From contig JAABSX010000001.1 in assembly GCA_011390205.1 (NCBI GenBank), positions 147,583 to 211,582 of the forward strand: a stretch of 64,000 nucleotides of DNA. Direction: 5' to 3'. The translations under genes were made by a program, and so were the position numbers. Under the pieces are notes generated by a model, which had not been told where the DNA came from, searched no databases, and was given only the letters and a program-made list of their open reading frames with translations. Numbering within the stretch: the stretch's first letter is position 1; every line of letters starts with the position of its first letter. Of the stretch, positions 17,123 through 26,273 are shown piece by piece. The DNA comes from Microscillaceae bacterium (lineage in GTDB: Bacteria; Bacteroidota; Bacteroidia; Cytophagales; Microscillaceae).

Positions 17123-17931
17123 AATATTTTTACTTCGTTTTTTTATACCTTCTTATAAGCCATCAGATGATGGCTCAAAGTGTAGAGATTTTGAAAGCTA
17201 CGGAGATTCCTCCGCACACACAAATCTCTCAAGACCGCAAAGGGCAGCTATACCTAAGCAATCAAAGTGCTACAGTGTATCGCTTGGATAGTGCTGGCAC
17301 ACCTGACCTTATCTACGCCCCCGAGCGGGTGGCAGAGGTTAGTAATTTAGAGGCACAATCAGGTTTGCGTATATTTTTGTTTTATCGAGAGCAGCAATCC
17401 TATACTTTTTTAGATAGATTTTTGACATTTAAAAGCCAGCATTACCTTCCGCAAGATGAAATAGGCTTTGCCCAAGCCCTCACATTGAGTGCAGATAACA
17501 ACCTCTGGATATTTGACAACTCTCGGTTTAGCCTTAAAAAATACAATCCTCAAGCCAATTTTGTATTGATAGATACTCCCTTAGACTTGATATTAGATTT
17601 TAAGAACTATGCCATTACACAGATGAGAGAGTATCAGAACAGGCTGTATATGCTCAATGACAAGAAAGAAATCCTTGTGTTTGATAATTTAGGAAACTTT
17701 CAAGAATCTTTGGTTACGAAGGGCTGGCGATTTTTTGGCTTTCACAAAGAAAATATTTTTGGGATTACAGAAGGAAAACTAAACCTGATAGACCTCTACA
17801 AAGACCAAGAATCACGTAGCTTTGCACTTCCCGAAGGGATTGACTGGGAATATATCTTGCCATCAAAAGACGAAAAGCAATGGATTGGTTTTGATGCCCA
17901 TAAAATGTATGTGCTTACATTCGCTGATTAA
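17119..17931 (+). CDS. Secreted propeller-like protein, function unknown
   Basis: This 270-residue protein begins with a short signal peptide ending near MMAQS. The rest consists of repeated strands of the kind GQLYLSNQS, NNLWIFDNS and NRLYMLNDK, suggesting a beta-propeller. I know no assigned function. It overlaps the stop of the lpxH-like gene by the sequence ATGA and is the last gene of the ftsH operon, six bases before the convergent L,D-transpeptidase gene. Its constant position suggests an envelope role, but this is inference. Confidence 0.7.
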   Translation: MKYFYFVFLYLLISHQMMAQSVEILKATEIPPHTQISQDRKGQLYLSNQSATVYRLDSAGTPDLIYAPERVAEVSNLEAQSGLRIFLFYREQQSYTFLDRFLTFKSQHYLPQDEIGFAQALTLSADNNLWIFDNSRFSLKKYNPQANFVLIDTPLDLILDFKNYAITQMREYQNRLYMLNDKKEILVFDNLGNFQESLVTKGWRFFGFHKENIFGITEGKLNLIDLYKDQESRSFALPEGIDWEYILPSKDEKQWIGFDAHKMYVLTFAD

Positions 17932-17937
17932 AAGCAG

Positions 17938-18843
17938 TTAACATCCTGATTTACAGATATATTCACCCTTAGAAGTAATGGTAATGTTGGGCAGTTTTTT
18001 ACACTGATTAAAGAGTAAATACCCATCTTTTAGCCCTTTCCAGAGGGAGATAAGCTGCGGTTTGTCGCTGTGTTTTTCTTTAAGTTTGTTAAAATTTTCT
18101 TCGGTGAGTTTTAGTGGAAAAATGGTGATGGGGATTTTCTTTTGACCAGCTGCCTTTGCATCTACAGCCATGAGGTAGAGTTCTTTGATTTTATCATCCG
18201 TAATCGGGATACAGCCCACAGTTACGCAATCTCCGTGCACATAGATTTCACCTCCTATATTGCTTGTATCTCCTAAGATTTCATCTGAGCGGTTAGGATA
18301 ATTGATTTTGAGGGATAAAAAATACTGGCTTTCAGGGTTAAAGCTGGTAAATCTGTAAAAGCCTTCGGGGATTTGCTTATCGCCTTCTTTTCTTTTAGGC
18401 CCTAGTTCGCCTGAGGTATTGCAGATGTCAAATGTTTTGAGCAGCAGAAAAGCGGGTTTGTTTTTATCTCTTGCCCATACTTCTATGATTTTTTCTTCTT
18501 TGAATGCTCTAAAGTAAAGCTCTAGAGAGAATTCATCTAAGTTTTTTTCTTTGTAGAGTTTGTTGAGTACTTCTCTTTTCTCTTTATCAGCAGACTTCAC
18601 CCTTTGTATTTTGAGCTGATTGTCTTTGAAAGCAGAGGGGGCATACAGCTTGGCGATGGAGTCTGCCGCAGAAACTTTAGGCGTTTTATTTGTGTCTTGT
18701 ACTGTATTTTCTTCTTCTTTTTCTGTGCTTTCTTCTACTTTTTCGCTTTTCGGCTTTGTCATCACTTTGCTACGGACAAACTCCAGGGCGAGGAGAGCAG
18801 AGACTACCAACAGTATAATGAGTGTGATTCGTTGAGTTTTCAT
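17938..18843 (-). CDS. YafK-type L,D-transpeptidase family protein
   Basis: The 301-residue protein has an N-terminal membrane segment (about residues 7-24), a charged low-complexity linker and a YkuD-fold catalytic domain. The active-site motif is HGDCVTVGC with His203, Cys206 and catalytic Cys211, in the form seen in YafK/DpaA proteins. The preceding stretch IPEGFYRFTSFNP also fits. Family members form or cut meso-diaminopimelate links in peptidoglycan, including cleavage of the lipoprotein-peptidoglycan bond by DpaA. Which of these applies here is unknown. The C terminus ends in two additional cysteines. Confidence 0.85.
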   Translation of the reverse strand: MKTQRITLIILLVVSALLALEFVRSKVMTKPKSEKVEESTEKEEENTVQDTNKTPKVSAADSIAKLYAPSAFKDNQLKIQRVKSADKEKREVLNKLYKEKNLDEFSLELYFRAFKEEKIIEVWARDKNKPAFLLLKTFDICNTSGELGPKRKEGDKQIPEGFYRFTSFNPESQYFLSLKINYPNRSDEILGDTSNIGGEIYVHGDCVTVGCIPITDDKIKELYLMAVDAKAAGQKKIPITIFPLKLTEENFNKLKEKHSDKPQLISLWKGLKDGYLLFNQCKKLPNITITSKGEYICKSGC

Positions 18844-18933
18844 AAATAGGCATCCAAAAATAGTAATTGATGAGGAAAGATACTAGGAATATCTGACTTT
18901 AGCAACTATCGGCCAATGAGTTTTGGAGATAAA

Positions 18934-18978
18934 TAGAGATGGTTTTTGAACCATTTTAGAATCCAAAAACCATCTCTA
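18934..18978 (-). terminator. Terminator-like hairpin after the SMP-30-like gene
   Basis: Arms 18934-18948 and 18964-18978 form a perfect 15-bp stem with a 15-base loop, a few bases after the stop of the minus-strand gene at 18985. Only a short T-run follows. Confidence 0.6.
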
Positions 18979-18984
18979 CAGATT

Positions 18985-19944
18985 TTACCAGTGTTTCATA
19001 GGCAGACCTGCCACAGGTGAGCGAAAAGTAATCAGTTTATCCATTCCTAGTGAGCCCATATAGACCGTTTTGAGGTCTTCCCCCCCAAAATTGATGCTTG
19101 TAACAAGGGCAAGCTTCGAGCCTACACAAGACATCATGTGCATGGGAGTCATTTCACCTTTTTCTAGGGCTGCGAAGGCTGCTTCTAAGGCGGAATCATT
19201 AGGGTCTTCAAATACAGTGTGTGCTTCTTGTGTTTGTGCATCTATGATGATGAGTCCATTTCTGAGCACCGTAGTAACCCATACATTTCCCTCTACATCA
19301 AAAGCAAAGCCATCTATAGAAGCAGTATCTCCGAGAGATTCGGGTCCAAAAGTTTCTTTTTCACCCAAGCTTCCATCGGTATTTACAGGGAAGCGGGATA
19401 TTTTGGCCGCCATGGTTTCGGCCACGTAGAGGTATTTTTCTTGGGCATCCAATCGGATTTCGTTTGTAAACATAATTCCGTCTCCTACGATTCTTGCTCC
19501 ATTTTTATCTATCAAGAGGATGTGCCCGTCTGGCTGAGGGTCAGCGGCTGCCGCAAACCAAGGGTGTCTTCTTGCCGAAATCGCCACCCAAAGTCTGTCT
19601 TGGCTGTCCATAAACACATAATTGGTAGGGCCTAAGGGTTCACCATTGAGGTTATCTAAGATGACTTCTGTGTTTCCTTCTCTGGTCATTTTCAGGATTT
19701 TGTTTTCTTGCCAATCTGCAAGGTATAGATTTCCCTCGCTATCCATTGCCATTCCGTTGGTTTCTCCAGATTTGCCAATATTTTCTTGGCTTCCATCAGG
19801 GTTAATTTTCGTAACGGCATGCCTGTTGTCAGATACCCACAGTGTGCCATCTTTTTCGGCAAGCACACACTCAGGCCTGCTTAGATTTTCGCCACAAAAG
19901 GCAAGCTCGTCTAGGGTTAGTTTAAAGTCTTTTATCCAGCTCAT
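18985..19944 (-). CDS. SMP-30/gluconolactonase family protein
   Basis: The 319-residue protein without signal peptide is a six-bladed propeller of the SMP-30/gluconolactonase/LRE type. Blades show DGTLWVSDN, GNLYLADW, DRLWVAIS, KYLYVAET and GNVWVTT. The expected metal-ligand glutamate lies in SRPECVL (Glu25). Such enzymes hydrolyse sugar lactones or other esters. The substrate is not indicated, since the gene stands alone with a hairpin terminator behind it. Confidence 0.8.
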   Translation of the reverse strand: MSWIKDFKLTLDELAFCGENLSRPECVLAEKDGTLWVSDNRHAVTKINPDGSQENIGKSGETNGMAMDSEGNLYLADWQENKILKMTREGNTEVILDNLNGEPLGPTNYVFMDSQDRLWVAISARRHPWFAAAADPQPDGHILLIDKNGARIVGDGIMFTNEIRLDAQEKYLYVAETMAAKISRFPVNTDGSLGEKETFGPESLGDTASIDGFAFDVEGNVWVTTVLRNGLIIIDAQTQEAHTVFEDPNDSALEAAFAALEKGEMTPMHMMSCVGSKLALVTSINFGGEDLKTVYMGSLGMDKLITFRSPVAGLPMKHW

Positions 19945-20148
19945 TTCTTTGTTTGTTTATATAATTTATTTAATTCATAATATTTCCATAAAGCTACAAA
20001 AGATATTAGAAAGCTACAAAAATTTGAGAAAATGTGTGAGGCGTTCTTTTATGTAGGTTGAAAAATGATTCTCTGTTTTTTTATTTGGAATCTGTTTATT
20101 TTTTTATTATTTCTCAGAATATTGATTCTGATAGTTTAACTTACAATT

Positions 20149-20860
20149 ATGAATTATTTACACTACATTCTCGCATTGTTTTTAGTAAGTATCTTAGCCA
20201 AGGCACAAGCCCAGACAGGCATAGGTCAGACAGCAGGGCAGATAGAGGTCAATGATGCCCTGGTGGTCAGGTCAAGGTGATACAAGATGAGCAAGTGTTA
20301 AAATATAAGGGCTCACCTTACATTACAAAGGATTGGCAGTCTATGGTGATTCACTTTAAGTCAGGTCTTGCTTATGAAGTAGCTTAGGGCAACTTTAATG
20401 TGCAATCTAATATGATAGAAGTGAAAAGAGGAGACGAAATCCATCAGTATGGTTCATATCTTGTGAAGGGCTTTGAGTTTTTAGTTACAGGTGCGTATTA
20501 CTTAAGTGTATCAGCTTTTGCTCCTTCGGTACGATTGGGCTGGTCAGGTTTTGTAAAATTATTGGTGGATGGAGATGTGCAGCTTATGACAAAGTATGAA
20601 ATAGAATTTAAAAAAGCCTATTACATACCTGCATTGGATGCTGGAGATAAGAGGGATGAACTTTTATTGAAAAGTGAAAACTATATGTATCGGGACAGTG
20701 AACTTATTATCATTCCTAAGAGTGAAAAAAATTCCTCGAACTTTTTGACAAAAACACAGCAAATGAACTGAGAGATTTAATAAACAAGGAGCGCTTCAAT
20801 ATTAAAAAAGAAGAAGACCTTACTGAAATATTTCGGTACTTAGGCTCTGATACAAAGTAA
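20149..20860 (+). pseudogene. Decayed gene for a secreted protein (two frameshifts and an amber stop)
   Basis: The start is intact: ATG 20149, signal peptide MNYLHYILALFLVS through KAQAQ. At about 20258-20261 the frame is lost, apparently one C missing in a CCC run, giving a stop at 20278. The coding sense continues in the next frame, is broken by TAG at 20385-20387 (probably once CAG), and goes on as a 123-codon open stretch. A second shift in the seven-A run 20725-20731 leads to a third piece ending at TAA 20858-20860. Rejoined, it would encode about 236 residues. I recognise no family. Confidence 0.75.
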
Positions 20861-20864
20861 ATAA

Positions 20865-20900
20865 AAACCCCTCCAAACCTAAAAACTCAGAGGGGCTTTT
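20865..20900. terminator. Terminator between the pseudogene and the tricorn-like protease gene
   Basis: A GC-rich 6-bp stem (20868-20873 with 20890-20895) is flanked by A-rich and T-rich ends, suitable for both convergent genes. Confidence 0.6.
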
Positions 20901-20919
20901 CATAATTATCCAAACATGT

Positions 20920-23900
20920 TTACTTTACTGCTTTCAATAGCTCTTCAATGGCTCTTTCTAGCTGTTGGTCTTTGCCTTTGCTGATGAGGTTAGGGTCATT
21001 TTTAAGGACTACATCAGGCACGGTTTGGTTATTTTCTAGCCATTCGCCCTTGGCATTTTTGGCACTGACAGGCACAGAACCCCAGCGGGTAGCTCCGTCT
21101 TGCAGTCCTTCCCATCCTGCAAAACTACAAGTGCCAGGCACGGGCATTCCTATCATCTTGCCAATGCCTAAGTCTTGGTAGCCACAAGCAAAGCAATGCC
21201 CATCACTGTAGTTAGATTCATTGACCATTGCCACAGAAGGTTTTGTCCAGCGGAAAGTAGGTTCGTAGCCCACAGAGCGACTCTCAATGGCATAGTCTAA
21301 GAATTTTTTGCCTGTCAAGAACATCGCCAAATCAGCCACCAAATCTCCACCACCATTGAAGCGGGTATCTATAATCATTCCTTTGCGGTCGTGGTATTTG
21401 CCCATTACTTCCTCATAGACACTTCTATAAGGCCCATCTCCCATGCCTGGGATATGTACATAGCCCAGTTGTCCTTTGCTGAGGCTATCTACCAGATGCT
21501 GGCTTTGTTGTACCCAACGCCTGTAAAGCAAGCCGCTTTCTTCTCCGAGTGAAATGGGTTTTACCGTAACTTGTTGGCGGGTCTTAGAAGCAGGGTCAAA
21601 CAGTTCTAAAAGCGTAAATTTATCTTGTTTGCGATTTAAGAATTTGGCAATGTCTTGGGCATTGCTGAGGGCTTCTCCGTCTATTTTCTCGATAATCATT
21701 CCTGCTTTTGCACGGATATTTTCTTTATCTAGCGGGCCTCCTTGTATGATTTCAGCGATTTTGATGCCCTCTCCTGTGTAGGCATAGTCCATAAAAATAC
21801 CTAGTGAGGATGTGCGGTCGCCATTGGGTGCTGAGGCACGGTAGCTTGCTCCACAGTGAGAGACATTGAGCTCGCCGAGCATTTCGGAGAGTAATTCCGC
21901 AAATTCATAGCCTGTGCCTACAGAAGGAACTTTGACCGAATAGACTTCTTTCAATTCATCCCAGTTGGCACCGTGAAAAGTAGAGATATAAAACATGGCT
22001 TTGGTTCTGCTCCAGACGTGTTCAAACATACGCTGACGCTCTGCGTCTGTGTCTAGGTTAAGTTCGCTGCTGATGCTGATGCTTTCTTTTTTGAAAGAAC
22101 TAGGGTCTATTTTAGAAATTCGCCCATCGGCAAGCAAAAACAAGTTTTTCATTTCTTTGTCCCAAGCAAGTTGTCCGCCCCTTGTGCCGAGTGATAGCAC
22201 CATTTTGGTTTCTTGGGTGCGGAGTTCCGTACTCCAGAGGTTGTATCCTTTTTCAAAACTAGCCAAGTAAAACAGTTTTTCGCCATCTTTTGAGAGGACG
22301 GCATCGCCCAGCGAAGAGGAGTGAATGGTCAGGCGTGTTTTTCGGTTTTCTAAGCCTTCAAAATTAATCTTGACCGTTGTATCTTTCTTGACTTCTGTTT
22401 TTTTCTTGTCTTTAGAATCTTCCTCTTTTTTGTCTTTCTTTTCCTTTTCTTCTATTTCTTTGAGCAAGGCAAAATCATCTTTGCTAAGGTTAAATCTATC
22501 CCAAGCTTCTTGAGTAAAAAACATCGTATAAACGTCAAGCTGCGTTTCGCCACTTTTGGCGTAGCTTCTGAGTCCATCTCTATCACTGTACCAGAGCATT
22601 TGTTTGCCACCATTGACCCATTTGGGATTGTAGTCTCCGTAGCCACTTTGGGTAAGATTAATCATTTTTGATTTGCCATCGGCGGCAATCAAGACGGCTT
22701 CACTGTTAGACATCACAGGAGAATATTCTGCCAAAATCCACTTACCGTCAGGGCTCCAAGCAAAATACTGGTCGCCATCTCCCATATAAAAAAGCTCGTC
22801 AGGTGTGAGCAAAGTACGGCTTTGCTTGGAGGCTAAGTTGTAGATTTTGAGTGAACGGCGGTTTTCGATGAAGGCGATTTCTTTGCCATCAGGAGAGTAT
22901 TTAGGCTCATAGCTGTCAGGAGAATTGGGCATCAGTGCCTCTTCTTTGAGTGTAGTAGAGGCATAAAAATAAGGTTCTTCACTTCTGGCTTTGCTGGTCT
23001 GGTAGATTTGCCATTTCTCAGCACCTTCTCTAGCGAATAAAATATGCTTTCCATCGGGTGAAAAACTCACAAAACGCTCTTGCTCAGGGGTATTGGTGAT
23101 TCGCTTGGTCATATCACCTTCTACTGATGACACAAATACCTCTCCACGCACGATATATACCACTTCTTTTCCATCTGGTGAGATGTCCATTTCACGGACA
23201 TTGCCACTGATAGGGATAATTTGCTGTGAATTGCTTTTGTCTCCCATTCGGATATTGATATTGACTTTGGTGGCTTGCCCGCCTTTGTCGGAGGTGTAGA
23301 GGTCGCCATCGTAGCTAAAGCAAAGTTTGCCTTCTTTGGAGCTACTCAAAAAACGGACAGGGTGCTTGGTAAAAGTAGTAATTTGCTGAGATTGGCTCGG
23401 ATTGCTTAGGCTTAATTTATGCACATTAAAGCTCCCACTTGCCTCACTGAGGTAATACAGACTTTGCTCATCGTCGGCAAAGACAGGGTTGCGGTCTTCC
23501 CCTTCAAATTTGGTGAGCATGGTGTGGGTATTGCTGCTTTTATCAAAAAGCCAGATATCTCTAGTAATGGCTGATTTGTGGTGCTTACGCCAAGCATTTT
23601 CATAGCCTTTTTGGTCGTGATAGACCATTTTAGAGCCGTCTTTGCTCACTTGAATGTCTTCGGCAGGGATGGTCCAGAGTTGGGCTACTCTTCCGCCATT
23701 GGTAGGCACAGTATAGACTTCGGGCTGTGCCCCTGTAGGGTATTGGCGGTGCGTTACGGCATCTTGCCTTTGCCCTCCAAAGATGACTTGCTTGCCATCA
23801 GCCGTAAAGCTGTAGGGGTATTCTGAATTAGAATGATAAGTAAGGCGAGTAGCCATGCCCCCTCTTGCATCTATCACAAATACATCAAAATTACCGTATC

Positions 23901-24153
23901 TATCAGAGGCGAAGGCAATCTGAGAGCCGTCGGGCGACCACACAGGCATAAAATCGTGGGCTTCGTGGATGGTCAGTGGCAGGGCATCCCCTCCATTAGA
24001 AGATACAGTAAATAAATCTCCTTTGTAGGTGAAGGCGATTTGAGAGCCATCAGGCGAGATGGCCGCATAGCGAAACCAATTACTGCTAGGCTGTGCCATG
24101 GCTGCACTCAGACAGAAAAGGCTTATTAAAAAGGTAAGTAGTTGTTTTTTCAT
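20920..24153 (-). CDS. Secreted tricorn-like S41 protease
   Basis: The 1077-residue protein has a signal peptide (to about AAMAQ). Two propeller regions follow, with PD40-type repeats (ISPDGSQIAF, WSPDGSQIAF, FSPDGKHILF, YSPDGKEIAF). A Lys/Asp/Glu-rich linker near residue 560 separates them. Then come the C1 helical domain, a PDZ domain (GEGIKIAEIIQGGPL onward) and the S41 catalytic domain. Active-site residues match archaeal tricorn: Ser765-His766 in NVSHCG, and the nucleophile Ser983 in NYSDGH. Tricorn degrades peptides; Bacteroidetes homologues are exported and their substrates are unknown. The gene is monocistronic. Confidence 0.9.
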   Translation of the reverse strand: MKKQLLTFLISLFCLSAAMAQPSSNWFRYAAISPDGSQIAFTYKGDLFTVSSNGGDALPLTIHEAHDFMPVWSPDGSQIAFASDRYGNFDVFVIDARGGMATRLTYHSNSEYPYSFTADGKQVIFGGQRQDAVTHRQYPTGAQPEVYTVPTNGGRVAQLWTIPAEDIQVSKDGSKMVYHDQKGYENAWRKHHKSAITRDIWLFDKSSNTHTMLTKFEGEDRNPVFADDEQSLYYLSEASGSFNVHKLSLSNPSQSQQITTFTKHPVRFLSSSKEGKLCFSYDGDLYTSDKGGQATKVNINIRMGDKSNSQQIIPISGNVREMDISPDGKEVVYIVRGEVFVSSVEGDMTKRITNTPEQERFVSFSPDGKHILFAREGAEKWQIYQTSKARSEEPYFYASTTLKEEALMPNSPDSYEPKYSPDGKEIAFIENRRSLKIYNLASKQSRTLLTPDELFYMGDGDQYFAWSPDGKWILAEYSPVMSNSEAVLIAADGKSKMINLTQSGYGDYNPKWVNGGKQMLWYSDRDGLRSYAKSGETQLDVYTMFFTQEAWDRFNLSKDDFALLKEIEEKEKKDKKEEDSKDKKKTEVKKDTTVKINFEGLENRKTRLTIHSSSLGDAVLSKDGEKLFYLASFEKGYNLWSTELRTQETKMVLSLGTRGGQLAWDKEMKNLFLLADGRISKIDPSSFKKESISISSELNLDTDAERQRMFEHVWSRTKAMFYISTFHGANWDELKEVYSVKVPSVGTGYEFAELLSEMLGELNVSHCGASYRASAPNGDRTSSLGIFMDYAYTGEGIKIAEIIQGGPLDKENIRAKAGMIIEKIDGEALSNAQDIAKFLNRKQDKFTLLELFDPASKTRQQVTVKPISLGEESGLLYRRWVQQSQHLVDSLSKGQLGYVHIPGMGDGPYRSVYEEVMGKYHDRKGMIIDTRFNGGGDLVADLAMFLTGKKFLDYAIESRSVGYEPTFRWTKPSVAMVNESNYSDGHCFACGYQDLGIGKMIGMPVPGTCSFAGWEGLQDGATRWGSVPVSAKNAKGEWLENNQTVPDVVLKNDPNLISKGKDQQLERAIEELLKAVK

Positions 24154-24472
24154 GTGAAGTTTAATGAAGGTTATCTTATAAAAAGTAAGGTCAGCTACAA
24201 AGAAAGAGTAGCTTCATTTATCTTATTACAATGCTAATTATAATTTTTTAAATTATTGTTATCGCTTCGTGATTTAACGTATTATTTAGGTTTCTAATTT
24301 TTGGATAACTTTAGAAGGTGGAACGATGAATGTAGTCTTCATCTCCTTGGTTTGTGTCTTCACAAACCGAAACGCTTCTTGGATCGTGAAGATACGAATC
24401 ACAGGCTTGGGTTTAAAAAATGCAACAGTTAGAATAAAATAATCGTCAATAATGCAAAAAAACAATATTATA
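24154..24472. other. Intergenic stretch with a perfect hairpin
   Basis: These 319 bases hold no gene I can support. A perfect 8-bp hairpin with a four-base loop (24349-24356 with 24361-24368) lies in the middle, in sequence more GC-rich than its AT-rich surroundings. No T-run follows, so it is not an obvious terminator. Confidence 0.4.
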
Positions 24473-24674
24473 ATGATAAAATATCTATTTACTTCTTTTC
24501 TGATTTTATTTTTTTCTTACAATGTTACAGCTCAAGATTACTCAGTAGTCCGTAATGATAATGGCAAATATGGTCTGCTAGACAATGCCTCACAGGAAAT
24601 GATTATTCCTTGTAAATTATGATGGAATTTATCCGAGTGTTAAGGCAAGGAGTATTAATAAAATAGCTGGATGA
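24473..24674 (+). pseudogene. Truncated and frameshifted WG-repeat protein gene
   Basis: The first 49 codons encode a signal peptide (MIKYLFTSFLILFF to TAQ) and the start of a WG repeat (NGKYGLLDN, EMIIPCK). An extra T at 24617-24618 then gives a stop at 24620. In the shifted frame the repeat continues as YDGIYPS for 18 codons before another stop. Nothing more of the gene is present. An upstream in-frame ATG exists at 24452. A complete WG-repeat gene is found at 53810-55405, so this looks like the remnant of a paralogue. Confidence 0.7.
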
Positions 24675-24722
24675 ATATTATCAGAGTTCACATAAAAAAA
24701 AGAGGAGAATCCATCATAAAAC

Positions 24723-25949
24723 TCAGCCAGGTATAAGCAAAGAAGAATCTCCATAACTCAAAAAACGGTATTCATTGGCGAGTGCTTGTTCATAGACTTT
24801 TCGCCAATCTTCTCCTATAAAAGCAGCTACCAAGAGAATCAGTGTAGTATTGGGCATGTGATAATTGGTAATCAATGATTTACAGACTTTAAAATCATAG
24901 CCAGGAAAAATAAAAATTTCCGTCTCACCAGGCAGCTCTAGGAGGTAGTGCTGCTGCATATAAGCATTGATAAGTGCCAGACTTTCTTTGAGGCTGATGC
25001 AGTCTTTTTTTGTGATTTGGTAGGGGAACAGCTTCTCGATAAAAAATGGGATAGGTGCAAGATTGCCTGTTTCTTGAGCTTTTTTGAGTTTAATACCAAA
25101 CCAGTACAGGCTTTCTAAGGCACGCATAGAAGTAGTGCCTACAGCCACAATGTTTTCTGTGTTTTCTTGGAGTCTTTGTATATTGTCTCTCGTGAAGATA
25201 ATCTGCTCTAGGTGCATGTTATGTGCTTCTACAGTATCAGATTTAATGGGTTGGAAGGTGCCGCCGCCTACATGTAGTGTGAGGAATAATTTTTCAATTC
25301 CTTTTTTGTCAAGGTCATTCAAGACCCTGTCTGTGAAGTGAAGCCCTGCTGTAGGGGCAGCTACGGCTCCTTCACTTGCCGAATAGACTGTCTGGTATTG
25401 GGCTTGGTCTTCATCACTCACCTCTCTTTTTAGGTAAGGGGGCAGCGGAAGGTTGCCAAATTTCTGGAGTATCTCCAAAAAGGGAAGCCCATCTTCATTC
25501 CAGCGAAGTGCCACAATTTGCTTATCAGCATCTATCAGTTCAGCTTCTAGTACCAGCATAAGCTCTCCAAAAATCAATTCTTGTTTCAGAATTTCGCCAT
25601 TTTTCCAGCGTTTTTTATTGCCCACCATACAGTGCCAGCGGACAGCAGAGGTCGCTTGTGTCATTAAACTCATCAGGGCAGGCTGCTCAGGCTCTACCAA
25701 AAAAATCTCAATCAAAGCCCCTGTTTCTTTCCTAAAATAAAGCCTTGCAGGGATAACCTTGGTATCATTAAAGACCAATAAAGTCTGATTATTTAAAAAA
25801 TAAGGCAACTTAAAAAACTGTGAATGTGTGATTTCGCCCTTGTCATAAATAAGTAGTTTTGCCTCATCACGTTTGGCGAGCGGATGCTGCGCAATGCGTT
25901 CTTCGGGCAGTTCGTACTGAAATTCTCCAAGGTTTATTTCTGAATGCAT
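24723..25949 (-). CDS. queA: S-adenosylmethionine:tRNA ribosyltransferase-isomerase (QueA family)
   Basis: QueA transfers the ribosyl part of S-adenosylmethionine to preQ1 in tRNA, making epoxyqueuosine. Recognisable segments are ELPEERIAQHPL, LVFNDTKVIPARL, AAPTAGLHFT, LHVGGGTFQPI, VGTTSMRALES and NYHMPNTTLILLVAAF. At 408 residues it is longer than the E. coli enzyme, as in other Bacteroidetes. Some genomes carry a second QueA-like paralogue of uncertain function. No other queuosine gene is nearby, so the exact role rests on family membership. Confidence 0.87.
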   Translation of the reverse strand: MHSEINLGEFQYELPEERIAQHPLAKRDEAKLLIYDKGEITHSQFFKLPYFLNNQTLLVFNDTKVIPARLYFRKETGALIEIFLVEPEQPALMSLMTQATSAVRWHCMVGNKKRWKNGEILKQELIFGELMLVLEAELIDADKQIVALRWNEDGLPFLEILQKFGNLPLPPYLKREVSDEDQAQYQTVYSASEGAVAAPTAGLHFTDRVLNDLDKKGIEKLFLTLHVGGGTFQPIKSDTVEAHNMHLEQIIFTRDNIQRLQENTENIVAVGTTSMRALESLYWFGIKLKKAQETGNLAPIPFFIEKLFPYQITKKDCISLKESLALINAYMQQHYLLELPGETEIFIFPGYDFKVCKSLITNYHMPNTTLILLVAAFIGEDWRKVYEQALANEYRFLSYGDSSLLIPG

Positions 25950-26273
25950 GGGAGTATGGGTTATGGGTGAAAAATATCTTTGAATGTGTTAATTTTTTTG
26001 ATGAAGCCTGATTTAGTTTATTTGGAATATTCATCGGTATGATAAAAATTCAATCCACAAAAATAGGGATGTTTGCATACAAGTAAATAGATAATTTAAA
26101 ATTGATGTTTGAAAATTATTTAATCCATTGATTATCAATTATTTATATGCAGATAGATAAGTGCCCACAAATAAGCCATAAGTACTTATTGGGGATTTAA
26201 AATGAATTGTGTTTATTTGTGGGCGCAAGGCAATCAGGTATCAAGAATAAAACAAAAATAAAAACAATATACA
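25950..26273. other. Intergenic region with a long cruciform-type inverted repeat
   Basis: The 324 bases between divergent queA and the acylase gene are AT-rich. The one clear structure is a perfect 12-bp inverted repeat (26163-26174 with 26213-26224), with an inner 10-bp palindrome TAAGTACTTA in its loop. It ends 49 bases before the acylase ATG. There is no T-run. It could be an operator, an mRNA leader structure or a transposition scar. Confidence 0.5.

Noticed and set aside
20058..20255. 65-codon open frame on the + strand
   Set aside because: It overlaps the start and signal peptide of the decayed gene at 20149 in another frame, and its translation looks random.
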